A DNA stretch of 64,000 nt from Lentisphaeria bacterium (GTDB lineage Bacteria > Verrucomicrobiota > Lentisphaeria > Victivallales > Victivallaceae): the NCBI GenBank assembly GCA_017504435.1, contig JAFVRD010000053.1:62001-126000 (forward strand), read 5' to 3'. Position 1 is the stretch's first letter; each line of letters begins with the position of its first letter. Positions 45,634 through 54,188 of the stretch are shown here, piece after piece. The position numbers and the translations under genes were made by a program. The notes under the pieces are model-generated. The model ran no database searches, was not told the DNA's origin, and saw only the letters and a list, made by a program, of their open reading frames with translations.

Positions 45634-46802
45634 GTAAAGCAATTACAGTTTTAGCTGCAGGCGGAGCCGGATGCCGGATCATTGCGGAGTTTGCAGCCCG
45701 GAATCCGGATGCCGGATTCCGTTTGCTGGCATTGGACAGTGATATCAGCTCTCTGCAAGCCAGTGGTTTACCTGAAGAATCACTGATTCAGGTCGGCAAG
45801 TTGTGGCGTGCCGGACGGGGTTGCGGCGGAATGGTTATGGATGGGCAGATGGCGGTTGCCAACGAGCGCAAAGTTCTGAGTTCCATACTTGCCGGGACCG
45901 AAGTTCTGTTGGTGGTTGCCGGTTTGGGAGGCGGATTGGCGACCGGAGGTTTGCCGGTCATATTCAGCGTGGCGGCAAAAATGCGTATTACTTCGGTATT
46001 GCTTTGTACGCTGCCGTTTGCCATGGAAGGTTACCAGCGGCGCAGCATGGCAGATCGCCGAATCTCTGAAGATATTATGCCGGTGGCAGATGCGGTGGTC
46101 GCGCTGCCCAATGATTTGCTTTTTAATAAACTGGATGCGGAAACACCGATATTGGATGCGTTCCGTTATTCTGACATACAAATGGCGGACAGTTTGCTGG
46201 CATTGGCGTCAATTCTTGGTGGCGGCAATCTTTTCAGTGCTGATATTGCAGCATTTACCGGCGTGTTGAAGAGGCGTCACGGTTTGTGTTCTTTGGGCGT
46301 CGGCAGAGTTGAAAACGGAGAATCCGCGCCGGAAAAAGTCGTGGAACAGTTATTGGAATCACCGTTTTTGGGCGGCAGGGAAAGTTTTGAAACTGCAGAT
46401 GCAGTGATGTTTTCATTGCTTGGCGGTGCGGAGTTGTCATTGGGAAATGCCAGAGCTGCATTGGATCTGGCGGTGCATCAGGTGTATGCACAAAACGATA
46501 AAAATATTTTGCTGGGCGCAGCAACGACTCCGGCATTGACCGGTAAATTGCAATTAACGGCGTTGACAGTGCGGTATTTGGATCGCGATTTGGAAGTTGA
46601 ACCTGAAAAAAGTAAACGGAAATCCCGGCATTCGATATCCGGTTCTGCGCATGAGAGTGGCGGAGAACAATTGGCGTTGCCGAATTTGCTTACCGAAGCC
46701 AAAGGGATCATGGAAAATACATTGCCGGTGGTAATTGATGGAATTGATTTGGATGTTCCGGCATTTAAACGGCATGGTGTGGCATTGGATTTGGGTAAAT
46801 AA
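45630..46802 (+). CDS. ftsZ: Divergent FtsZ with altered GTP-binding signature
   Basis: 390 residues, tubulin-like division protein. Recognisable from position after ftsA, the FtsZ-like run VVAGLGG...LPVIFSVAAKM, LPNDLLF (about 159-165) and the C-terminal LDVPAFKRHG (374-383), which matches the conserved FtsZ tail bound by FtsA. The tubulin signature GGGTG[ST]G is GGGLATG (100-106); the first glycine loop is AGGAGCRI; the GLGAGANP segment is AGRGCGGM. In the T7 loop N200 and D205 are kept, but the first Asp is F202. GTP turnover is therefore uncertain. ATGA coupling to ftsA. Confidence 0.88.
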   Translation: MSKAITVLAAGGAGCRIIAEFAARNPDAGFRLLALDSDISSLQASGLPEESLIQVGKLWRAGRGCGGMVMDGQMAVANERKVLSSILAGTEVLLVVAGLGGGLATGGLPVIFSVAAKMRITSVLLCTLPFAMEGYQRRSMADRRISEDIMPVADAVVALPNDLLFNKLDAETPILDAFRYSDIQMADSLLALASILGGGNLFSADIAAFTGVLKRRHGLCSLGVGRVENGESAPEKVVEQLLESPFLGGRESFETADAVMFSLLGGAELSLGNARAALDLAVHQVYAQNDKNILLGAATTPALTGKLQLTALTVRYLDRDLEVEPEKSKRKSRHSISGSAHESGGEQLALPNLLTEAKGIMENTLPVVIDGIDLDVPAFKRHGVALDLGK

Positions 46803-46816
46803 AGGAGCAGTAAAAA

Positions 46817-47098
46817 ATGTGGGAAGGGATCATGCTGATCTGTTTCGGGGTAAGTTGGCCTCCGGCAATATTGAAAACTTTGAAAGTGAAAAATCCCAAA
46901 GGTAAAAGTTTTATTTTTATGTCTTTGGTGATGTTCGGGTATTTTTGCGGTATCATGGGCAAAGTGGCATCTCAAGGGGGAAATTGTGTTGCAAACTGGG
47001 TGTTTTGGCTTTATATATTGGATTTTGCCATGGTAGCAACAGATTTTTCTCTCAGTATGTATTACACAATTCAACGCAAAAAAGAGGAGTTGGAGTAA
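46817..47098 (+). CDS. PQ-loop/SemiSWEET-like small membrane protein
   Basis: 93 residues with three transmembrane helices. GVSWPPAILKTLKVKNPKGKS after the first helix follows the PQ-loop pattern (Pro, then K/R and a Gly-Lys-Ser step), with Pro-Pro in place of Pro-Gln. WLYILDFAMVATDF is the third helix. Three-helix members dimerise and are thought to move small sugars or similar solutes; no substrate can be assigned. AAAGGAG precedes the ATG; 14 nt after ftsZ, so probably in its transcript. Confidence 0.65.
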   Translation: MWEGIMLICFGVSWPPAILKTLKVKNPKGKSFIFMSLVMFGYFCGIMGKVASQGGNCVANWVFWLYILDFAMVATDFSLSMYYTIQRKKEELE

Positions 47099-47269
47099 TA
47101 AGCAATATAATGCTGCAAAAAAATTAAAAGCTCTGTACCGAAAGAGTACTGATAAAAAAATAAAAAATATTTTTAACAATAAAATAATTTGGCAATCCTT
47201 AACGTTAATTGGTTGGAAGCACTCAAAGATGGAGTGTGGAAAACACATTATTGCAGAAAGGAAAAAGAA

Positions 47270-47743
47270 ATGAAAATCAATGTGAAATTTGTGTTGGCAG
47301 CCGCAATTGTGTGTTGCGGATATACTGTTATGGCAGGACCGCATCACCGCCATCACAAGCGGGATGGTCTTGATTTGGCAAACGGAATTGTTGATTTGGT
47401 AATGAGAGTTATTGCACCTGCGCCGGTAGTCGTTGCGCCTGCACCTGCGCCTGTGGTAGTCGCTCCTCCGCCTGCACCGGTAGTCGTTGCGCCTCCGCCT
47501 CCGCCTGCGCCGGTAGTCGTTGCACCTGCACCGGTAGTGGTTGCTCCTCCGCCTGCACCGGTAGTGGTTACGCCTGCACCGGTAGTGGTTGCTCCTCCGC
47601 CTGCACCGGTAGTGGTTACGCCGGCACCGGTAGTGGTTGCTCCTCCGCCGCGTCATTATCGTCCTGCGCCGCCGCCGCGTCATTATCGTCCTGCGCCACC
47701 GCCGCGTCACCACCGTCCTGCGCCGCCGCGTCACCACCGCTGA
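47270..47743 (+). CDS. Secreted Pro/Val/His-rich repeat protein
   Basis: 157 residues from ATG 47270 (GAAAGGA upstream); the longer frame from 47189 is unsupported. Signal peptide to about residue 22 (ending VMA), a His-rich stretch HHRHHKR, then repeats of APVVVAPPP and APVVVTP (about residues 50-125) and finally four RHYRPAPPP-type units rich in His and Arg. Predicted extended, polyproline-like, envelope-spanning or wall-associated protein; the His clusters could bind metal. Length is likely to vary between strains because of the DNA repeats. Confidence 0.7.
   Translation: MKINVKFVLAAAIVCCGYTVMAGPHHRHHKRDGLDLANGIVDLVMRVIAPAPVVVAPAPAPVVVAPPPAPVVVAPPPPPAPVVVAPAPVVVAPPPAPVVVTPAPVVVAPPPAPVVVTPAPVVVAPPPRHYRPAPPPRHYRPAPPPRHHRPAPPRHHR
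47417..47740 (+). repeat. In-frame minisatellite encoding Pro/Val repeats
   Basis: Units of about 24-48 bp built on CACCGGTAGTGGTTGCTCCT, then about 27-bp units built on CCGCGTCATTATCGTCCTGC. Adjacent copies are almost identical at the DNA level, including third positions, unlike the diverged array at 1.0-1.3 kb, which points to recent expansion. Confidence 0.75.
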
Positions 47744-47764
47744 TATGTGAGGGTGTTGAAAAGG

Positions 47765-48997
47765 ATGATTTTTCTTGATCGCCGCAAGCAGAAAAAATTG
47801 CTTGCTGAATTAAAAGTACGCCGCTGCGCCGAGGATGATTTGCTTTCCCCGGCGTTGCGTGTTCATTTTGATGAAATTATTTCTGCATTGGAAAATGCTG
47901 CCGGAGCTGATATCGCTGGAGCGGTAAAGCGGGCGCAGGATTCTTATAATGCGTTATGTTCCGGGAAAAACAAACAGTATGGAAAATTTCCGGAACGCAA
48001 ATTTATGTATTCGCTGCTGGATTTGATATTTGTAGTCGGAGCGATAGCATTCGGATTGCGCGGGTTGTTTTTTCAACCGTTCCGCATCCCCACCGGTTCA
48101 ATGCAGCCGACTTTGTACGGGATACACCACCGGAGCAGTGAAACCGGTTCTGATCGTATATTTGACAAAATATCCGGCACCTTGCATCACTTGGTCTATG
48201 GTACCGCTGATGCTTCAACAGTGGTCAAATCTCCCGGTGGAGCGGTGGATTGGAGTTCATTTCAGGAAGTTTCCGGAGTGTTGTTTGACCGGACGCAGTT
48301 CCGTATTGGCAACCGAATTTACGAATTACCGGGAAACAGCCGTCAGGTGGCAGATTATTCCGGATTGGAAAAAAAAGAATTTTATTCCGGAGGAGAGAGT
48401 ATCGGCAATGGCTATATGACACTGGGCGATCATCTGTTTGTGGAGAGATTTTCCATATATTTGAAAGAACCGGCAAGAGGGGATATTATCGTATTCAATA
48501 CTGAAGGTTTACAAGTTCGAGACAGTTATTCTGACCGGGTGGTACTACTGGAGCAGACCGGCGGTTATTATTATATCAAACGTTTGGCGGCTTTGCCGGG
48601 CGATACGGTAAAAATAGTTGACAATCAGTTGTGGGTGCGAACTGCCGGAGCGGAAAAATTTGTCCGGATCCAGGAATTGGACGGACGATTTGACAAAGTT
48701 TATTCAATGCGCGGCGGTTATCACGGGCATTTATCGAATATGGGGGAATATGAGTTCGCTTACGGCAAAGAATATACGATTCCGGAAGATTGTTATCTGA
48801 TGCTGGGGGATAATTCCAAATTCAGCATGGACAGCCGCTTTTTCGGAGTCGTGCCGCGCCGGAATCTGATCGGCAGGGCGTGGTTTGTTTTTTACCCATT
48901 CAGCCGCAGAGTCGGTTTGATCGACCGCAATGCTCCGTTGGATAAACCGACCGGTCAACCGGGGATCGCTGCATTCCCGGTCATGTCGGAACAGTAA
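47765..48997 (+). CDS. lepB: Signal peptidase I with enlarged insert
   Basis: Cleaves secretory signal peptides outside the inner membrane. 410 residues from ATG 47765 (GAGGG upstream; a GTG at 47747 is possible). A roughly 80-residue cytoplasmic lead precedes the transmembrane helix (about 82-100). Ser box RIPTGSMQP (Ser112), Lys box YYYIKRLAALPGD (Lys272) and box E GDNSKFSMDSRFFGVV (349-363) are all present. About 160 residues separate Ser and Lys, compared with about 55 in E. coli, so there is an insert of roughly 100 residues (about 120-225). Confidence 0.9.
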   Translation: MIFLDRRKQKKLLAELKVRRCAEDDLLSPALRVHFDEIISALENAAGADIAGAVKRAQDSYNALCSGKNKQYGKFPERKFMYSLLDLIFVVGAIAFGLRGLFFQPFRIPTGSMQPTLYGIHHRSSETGSDRIFDKISGTLHHLVYGTADASTVVKSPGGAVDWSSFQEVSGVLFDRTQFRIGNRIYELPGNSRQVADYSGLEKKEFYSGGESIGNGYMTLGDHLFVERFSIYLKEPARGDIIVFNTEGLQVRDSYSDRVVLLEQTGGYYYIKRLAALPGDTVKIVDNQLWVRTAGAEKFVRIQELDGRFDKVYSMRGGYHGHLSNMGEYEFAYGKEYTIPEDCYLMLGDNSKFSMDSRFFGVVPRRNLIGRAWFVFYPFSRRVGLIDRNAPLDKPTGQPGIAAFPVMSEQ

Positions 48998-49016
48998 ATA
49001 TAAATGAGGTGATGAA

Positions 49017-50249
49017 GTGATTAATAAAATTTGTTCATTCGGCAGGATATTGCTGCTCAGCGGAAAACGCTATGCGTCCGATCAATTGGGACAGCGGTCG
49101 GTGGCATTGACTTATTATACGTTGTTTTCGATAGTTCCGTTGGCGGCATTGTTTTTTGGGGTGGCAAAAGGTTTTTCTTTGGAAGAACCTTTGAAAGATG
49201 CGTTATATTCACGTTTTACCGGACATCATGAATTTCTGGACTGGACATACCGTTTCGCGGATACGACCTTGCAGAGATCATCCGGAAGTGTAGTTGCCGG
49301 AGTCGGTGTGATCGCATTGCTGTGGACGGTGATCTGGTTGATATCACATATCGAAAAATCCTTCAACGCCGTCTGGGGATTACCGCCGCGCCGTAATTTG
49401 TGGCGTAAATTCAGTGATTATATATCATTGCTTTTGCTGACTCCGCTGCTGTTGGTGGCCATAAGTACTCTGGGAATGATACTCCGCAGTAAATTATTGC
49501 AGTTGGGGGATGCCTTGGGTGCCGGATGGGGAGCGCATCTGGCAGATTTCGGGGCGGGGGTCGCTCCGGTACTGGCGGCGTGTATTTTATTTATGCTGAT
49601 ATACAAATTTGTACCCAATACCAAAGTCGATTGGTACGGTGCGCTGGCGGCGGGGATTTTTACCGGGATATGTTTCCAATTGTTGCAGAATGGATTTTTG
49701 TTTTTACAGAAATCGGTATTTACCTACAATCAGATCTACGGCAGTTTTGCGGCTCTGCCGTTATTTCTGGTGTGGTTGAACTGGTCGTGGCAGGTGGTGC
49801 TTTTTGGAGCTGAACTCAGTTGTGTCTGGCAATATATTGATACCGGAGTGTTCGGAGAAAAAGAAGAGGTGCAGTTGTCGCTGAAACTCCGGCGGGAACA
49901 TCAGCTGGCGATTTTGCGTTTGATATTCAGTGAATTTGAAAATGGCAACGGTGCATTGGCAGAAAACGACATTGCCCAGAGGTTGAAATTGCCGGAACTT
50001 GTTTTGCGTGATGAGATCAATGAACTTCTGGAACTCAAAATGTTATGCCGTTCGGTAGTCGCCGGAGGCGGAATCGGATTTTTGCCCGGTTTGCCTCCGG
50101 ATAAATGCACCGTATTGGATTTTATCCGGAAAGTCAATGGCAGCGGTGACAATGAATCGGCTGAATTTGCCAGATTTGACCGGATTTTCAGAGAGATGGA
50201 AGATATGTTGGAAAAAAGTTCCGGCAATGTCAATATTTATCAAGCTTAA
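49017..50249 (+). CDS. YihY/BrkB-family membrane protein with C-terminal helical domain
   Basis: 410 residues, start GTG with GAGGTGAT upstream. About six membrane helices in the first 290 residues with family motifs ALTYYTLFSIVPLAALFF, WTVIWLISHIEKSFNAVW, YKFVPNTKVDWYGALAAG and YGSFAALPLFLVWLNWSWQVVLFGAEL. The final 110 residues (HQLAILRLIFSEFENGNG onward) look like a winged-helix domain, as seen in some YihY fusions. Function is debated; once thought to be RNase BN, now considered a membrane or efflux-related protein. Confidence 0.85.
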   Translation: MINKICSFGRILLLSGKRYASDQLGQRSVALTYYTLFSIVPLAALFFGVAKGFSLEEPLKDALYSRFTGHHEFLDWTYRFADTTLQRSSGSVVAGVGVIALLWTVIWLISHIEKSFNAVWGLPPRRNLWRKFSDYISLLLLTPLLLVAISTLGMILRSKLLQLGDALGAGWGAHLADFGAGVAPVLAACILFMLIYKFVPNTKVDWYGALAAGIFTGICFQLLQNGFLFLQKSVFTYNQIYGSFAALPLFLVWLNWSWQVVLFGAELSCVWQYIDTGVFGEKEEVQLSLKLRREHQLAILRLIFSEFENGNGALAENDIAQRLKLPELVLRDEINELLELKMLCRSVVAGGGIGFLPGLPPDKCTVLDFIRKVNGSGDNESAEFARFDRIFREMEDMLEKSSGNVNIYQA

Positions 50250-50265
50250 AAAAGGATATTTGATT

Positions 50266-51585
50266 ATGAAGCGCATTTGTATTATTGCATTGATGGCGAT
50301 CGGAGTGATGACGGCAATATTATCTGCCGGAGAACCGGCAAAATTGACTGATGAACAGCTGAAAAGCATCCGTATCAATGGTTCGACCAATAAATCGGCA
50401 CTTTCTTATCTGGAAAATGAACCGATGATATTTACGTTCAAAGTTGAATCCGGCAGTTTGCCGCTGGATGGTTATTTTCTGTCCTGTGTCCGGCGGGGAG
50501 ATGACGGTAAAAGTTTTAATACCAAAGTTCCCGCATCAGAGACATTGACGGTAAAAACTTCGCTTGACCGTCCGGGATTTGTCAGTGTGGCAGTAAAACT
50601 TGTTGATGCCAAAGATGAACCGGTGGTGGTGAAACTGGGTGGTCACCGGCGGCGTCATATCGGCTTTTATGCGGGAACCGCAGTAAAGGCGGAAACGCTT
50701 AAAGATTGCGGTGAACCGGCTGATTTTGATGAATTTTGGGCGAAACAGCGCAAACGTTTGGATGCAGTTCCTTTCAAGGGTCTGGTCAAAGAAGAGATGG
50801 TCAAAAAAGTTGCCAACGGTACCATTTATGCCGTTACCATTCCATGTGTCGGCCGTCCTGCGACCGGATATTTGTGTGTGCCGGATGGCGCAGCTGCCAA
50901 AAGTTTGCCGGCGGAAATCGTTTTTTACGGTTATGGAGCGTATAAACAGCCGCTGCCGGGAAAGGTCAATAAATATAAAATTCAGCTGTATCTCAATGCT
51001 CACGGTCAGGAAATGGGACGTGATGATGCGTATTACAAGGAGTTTTTCAAAAGTATCCGTACCAAAAAATACTCATACGGATTCAATCCGGAAGAAAACA
51101 AAGACCCGGAAACGGCATTTTTCAATGGCATGTGTCTGCGTTTGATGCGGGCATTGGAATATCTGAAATCCCGTCCGGAATGGGACGGCAGATCACTGCG
51201 TGCTTCCGGCGGCAGTCAGGGCGGTTTGCAGACCATGTGGGCGGCGGCATTGGATCAGGATGTAAATGTGGCATATCCCTCGATCACCTGGTGTTGTGAT
51301 CTGGCAGGTATGGATAAGGCCGGACGTATCCATGGACCGTGGCGCATTGCGTATACTCCGGCATTGGATTATTACGATCCGGTATTTATGGCGAAACGGA
51401 TTAAAAAAGCCCGGGTGTACATCCGTCGTGCAGGATTGGGGGATTACACTTGTCCGCCGTCCGGTTTGGCGATCAGTTATAACAACCTTGCCACTCCGAA
51501 TAAAAGCATCTCATGGGTGCAGGGCAGTGATCATGGTTTTATTCCTGAAAAATCAGAAGTTATCGTGTGGAAAACCGGTAAATAA
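50266..51585 (+). CDS. Acetyl-xylan-esterase-like alpha/beta hydrolase (CE7/AXE1 type)
   Basis: 439 residues from ATG 50266 (AAAGGA upstream), signal peptide MKRICIIALMAIGVMTAILSAG. The N-terminal beta domain is followed by an AXE1-type hydrolase fold: nucleophile ASGGSQGGLQ, acid AGLGDYTCPPSG, and base VQGSDHGF near the C terminus. Such enzymes remove acetyl groups from xylan or acetylated oligosaccharides. Export suggests action on polysaccharides outside the cell. No xylanase is present in the window. Confidence 0.85.
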   Translation: MKRICIIALMAIGVMTAILSAGEPAKLTDEQLKSIRINGSTNKSALSYLENEPMIFTFKVESGSLPLDGYFLSCVRRGDDGKSFNTKVPASETLTVKTSLDRPGFVSVAVKLVDAKDEPVVVKLGGHRRRHIGFYAGTAVKAETLKDCGEPADFDEFWAKQRKRLDAVPFKGLVKEEMVKKVANGTIYAVTIPCVGRPATGYLCVPDGAAAKSLPAEIVFYGYGAYKQPLPGKVNKYKIQLYLNAHGQEMGRDDAYYKEFFKSIRTKKYSYGFNPEENKDPETAFFNGMCLRLMRALEYLKSRPEWDGRSLRASGGSQGGLQTMWAAALDQDVNVAYPSITWCCDLAGMDKAGRIHGPWRIAYTPALDYYDPVFMAKRIKKARVYIRRAGLGDYTCPPSGLAISYNNLATPNKSISWVQGSDHGFIPEKSEVIVWKTGK

Positions 51586-51603
51586 CCAGAGGAAATATGA
51601 GAA

Positions 51604-52884
51604 ATGGATAAGAAATGGCAGTTGGAAACTTTGGCAGTTCAGGCGGGATATGAGCCTGAGGATGGTGCACCGCGTATCGTACCGATTGCTCAAAGCACGA
51701 CCTATAAATATGATGATGTGCAGAGCGTTGCCGATTTGTTTGATTTGAAACGGGAAGGATTTTTCTATACCCGTCTTGCCAATCCGACCGTGGATGCGTT
51801 TGAGAAAAAAATCGCAGCGATGGAAGGCGGCGTGGCAGCCGTGGCATTGAGCAGCGGTCAGGCGGCAAATGCCTACAGTTTGCTTAATATTGCCAAATGC
51901 GGAGACAACGTGGTGGCACTGTCGAGTTTGTACGGCGGCACGGTGTCACTTTTTACCAATACATTGAAAAAATGCGGTTTGGAAATTTCATTTGTAACTC
52001 CGGAAATGGGCGAAAATGAAGTTGATGCGGCGATCAAACCCAATACCAAAGCGGTATTTATTGAATCGCTTGCCAATCCGGCACTGAAAGTCGCCGATTT
52101 TGAGATGTATGCCCGGGTGGCGCACAAGCATGGTTTGCCGCTGATTGTCGACAATACGTTCCCGACTCCGGTGTTGTGCCGTCCGTTTGAATTCGGTGCA
52201 GATATTGTGACTCACTCCACGACCAAATACATTGACGGTCATGCCACCAGTGTCGGCGGTATCGTGGTGGAAAAAGGCGGATTCAACTGGAGCAATGGGA
52301 ATTTTCCGGAATTCACGGAACCGGATGCCAGTTATCATGGACTGATCTATACCCGGGATTTTGCGGCATCACCGTATTCAGTAAAACTGCGGGTGCAGCT
52401 GGTTCGCGATTACGGTATTCCGATGATGCCGTTCAATGCATTTTTGTCCAATCTCGGTACGGAAACATTGCATCTGCGGATGGAGCGTCACAGCGAAAAT
52501 GCTTTGGCTCTGGCGGAATTTCTCCGCAATCATCCGAAAGTCAGCTGGGTGAATTATCCGGGGTTGGCTGACAATCCGGAATACGGCAAAGTTCAGAAAT
52601 ATTTTAAGAACGGCATGGCATCCGGAGTTCTCTGTTTCGGTGTGAAAGGCGGACGGGATGCCGGTGAGAGGGTGATGAATGCCCTGAAACTGGCGGCGAT
52701 CGTAGTCCATGTGGCAGATGTGCGTACCGGAGTGCTGCATCCTGCCAGCATGACGCACCGGCAGCTTTCTGAAGCGGAACTGGTTGCTGCGGGAGTATCT
52801 CCAGATCTGATCCGGGTATCTGTCGGCATAGAAAATATTGCCGATATCAAAGCTGATTTTGATCAGGCACTGGCTCAGGCGTGA
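51604..52884 (+). CDS. metY: O-acetylhomoserine sulfhydrylase-type PLP enzyme
   Basis: 426 residues of the Cys/Met-metabolism PLP family. LAVQAGYEPEDGAPRIVPIA and YTRLANPTVDAFEKKIAAMEGG are characteristic; the Schiff-base Lys is in THSTTKYIDGHA. The layout (long insert after DNTF, GNFPEFTEPDASYHG) matches O-acetylhomoserine sulfhydrylases, making homocysteine directly from O-acetylhomoserine and sulfide. This fits the homoserine dehydrogenase and homocysteine methyltransferase in the same window. GTGA overlap with the next gene. Confidence 0.92.
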   Translation: MDKKWQLETLAVQAGYEPEDGAPRIVPIAQSTTYKYDDVQSVADLFDLKREGFFYTRLANPTVDAFEKKIAAMEGGVAAVALSSGQAANAYSLLNIAKCGDNVVALSSLYGGTVSLFTNTLKKCGLEISFVTPEMGENEVDAAIKPNTKAVFIESLANPALKVADFEMYARVAHKHGLPLIVDNTFPTPVLCRPFEFGADIVTHSTTKYIDGHATSVGGIVVEKGGFNWSNGNFPEFTEPDASYHGLIYTRDFAASPYSVKLRVQLVRDYGIPMMPFNAFLSNLGTETLHLRMERHSENALALAEFLRNHPKVSWVNYPGLADNPEYGKVQKYFKNGMASGVLCFGVKGGRDAGERVMNALKLAAIVVHVADVRTGVLHPASMTHRQLSEAELVAAGVSPDLIRVSVGIENIADIKADFDQALAQA

Positions 52885-54137
52885 GCGCACAGCATAAAAT
52901 AATAATATTTCTCTCCGGCATATTACTTGTTTTCGGGGCGTATGCTGGAGAGGTTTTGTTTATTGCCACGGCAGATCTGCATGGTGATATTGAGGCATTT
53001 GCCCGTTTATCTCCGGTGATCAGACGTTATCCCGGAGCATTGAAAGCGGATGCAGGTGATCTTATTCAAGGCGGATATAATGCCGAAAGATATGCCGGTG
53101 TTCCGATGTTTGAGGCATTGAATTCTCTGGGATATGATATTTTTGTGCCGGGAAATCATGAGTTTGAATTTGCTCCGGAACATTTTATTCGCTGGAGCAG
53201 GATTTTTAACGGCAGAATTTTGGGTGTGCAGTGGGATTACGGGAAATATTCTCCGGTACGGCACACTGTTTTGCAAAGCGGGATATACCGTATCGGCGTG
53301 ATCGGTCTGGGGGAATTAAAACTTTATGAGCGGCAGAAATTTTATCCGGGACTGCATTACCGGGAATATTTACCGGCATTGCAAAGTTCAATAGCTGCGT
53401 TGCGTCCGGAAAAATGTGATGCAATAATATTGATATGTCATGTCTCTCCGGATGGTCCCGGCGGCAGGATTTTCCGTATATTGCGGCAATTTCCGGAGAT
53501 AAGCGCGGTGGTTTGCGCTCATTCACATCAGGAGCTTCCGGGCATGGTCATTGCCGACCGGATGGTGATCCAGCCGGGAGCAAAAGGAAAATCTGCGGCA
53601 TTGTTGAAACTGCATTTTTCATCTGACCGCCGCTTGCAGTATGTCTGCGGAAACCTGCTGTATCCCGGGAATGGATGTGACCGCGAAATAATGGCGGTCA
53701 AAGAGCGTACAGATAAGCAATTGCAAGCCGAAAAGAGCGTTGTATCGGGAAATTTTACCTCCACAGCTCAATTCGGGATTCAAACGGTACGATTACTGAG
53801 GCGGGCATATAATGTTGATGCGGCGATCATGGTATTGGGCAGACAAGATATTTGCGGTACGCTGAACCGGGAGAAATTATTTCAACTGCTGCCTTACCGC
53901 AACCGGGTCTGGATAGTGAAAATATCATTGTCCGATTTCAAACGGCTTGCCGGAAGGATGCGTAAGAAAAAAGTATATTGCTTTACCGATACTGCGCCGG
54001 GGGCATCCGGAATCATCCGGGCGGCGGTTCCGGATCATGTATTATGGCGTGCCGGAGAAAAACTGAACATATCTTTGGAACATATCGCCGGATTTGAACG
54101 GCAAAGAGTTATTGAAGAGCTTGAAAAATTCCGTTGA
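52881..54137 (+). CDS. Exported 5'-nucleotidase/metallophosphatase (UshA-like)
   Basis: 418 residues, GTG start overlapping the metY stop. Signal peptide IIIFLSGILLVFGAYA. Metallophosphoesterase motifs TADLHGD, DAGDLIQGG, VPGNHEFEF, LICHVSPDG and CAHSHQE in the first 230 residues; the rest resembles the 5'-nucleotidase C-terminal domain, with a full-length but degenerate substrate region. Probably periplasmic nucleotide or phosphoester scavenging. The link to metY is only coupling. Confidence 0.8.
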   Translation: MSAQHKIIIFLSGILLVFGAYAGEVLFIATADLHGDIEAFARLSPVIRRYPGALKADAGDLIQGGYNAERYAGVPMFEALNSLGYDIFVPGNHEFEFAPEHFIRWSRIFNGRILGVQWDYGKYSPVRHTVLQSGIYRIGVIGLGELKLYERQKFYPGLHYREYLPALQSSIAALRPEKCDAIILICHVSPDGPGGRIFRILRQFPEISAVVCAHSHQELPGMVIADRMVIQPGAKGKSAALLKLHFSSDRRLQYVCGNLLYPGNGCDREIMAVKERTDKQLQAEKSVVSGNFTSTAQFGIQTVRLLRRAYNVDAAIMVLGRQDICGTLNREKLFQLLPYRNRVWIVKISLSDFKRLAGRMRKKKVYCFTDTAPGASGIIRAAVPDHVLWRAGEKLNISLEHIAGFERQRVIEELEKFR

Positions 54138-54188
54138 AGCGGTATTTTATATTGAAGTTGTAAAAAGATGTAATATCCGGATTGCAAG

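Noticed and set aside
46478-47737. Long Arg/Tyr/His-rich minus-strand reading frame opposite the Pro/Val repeat protein and ftsZ
   Set aside because: Its composition is the reverse-strand reading of the repeats, it has no ribosome-binding site, and it covers ftsZ and the PQ-loop gene, which are better supported.
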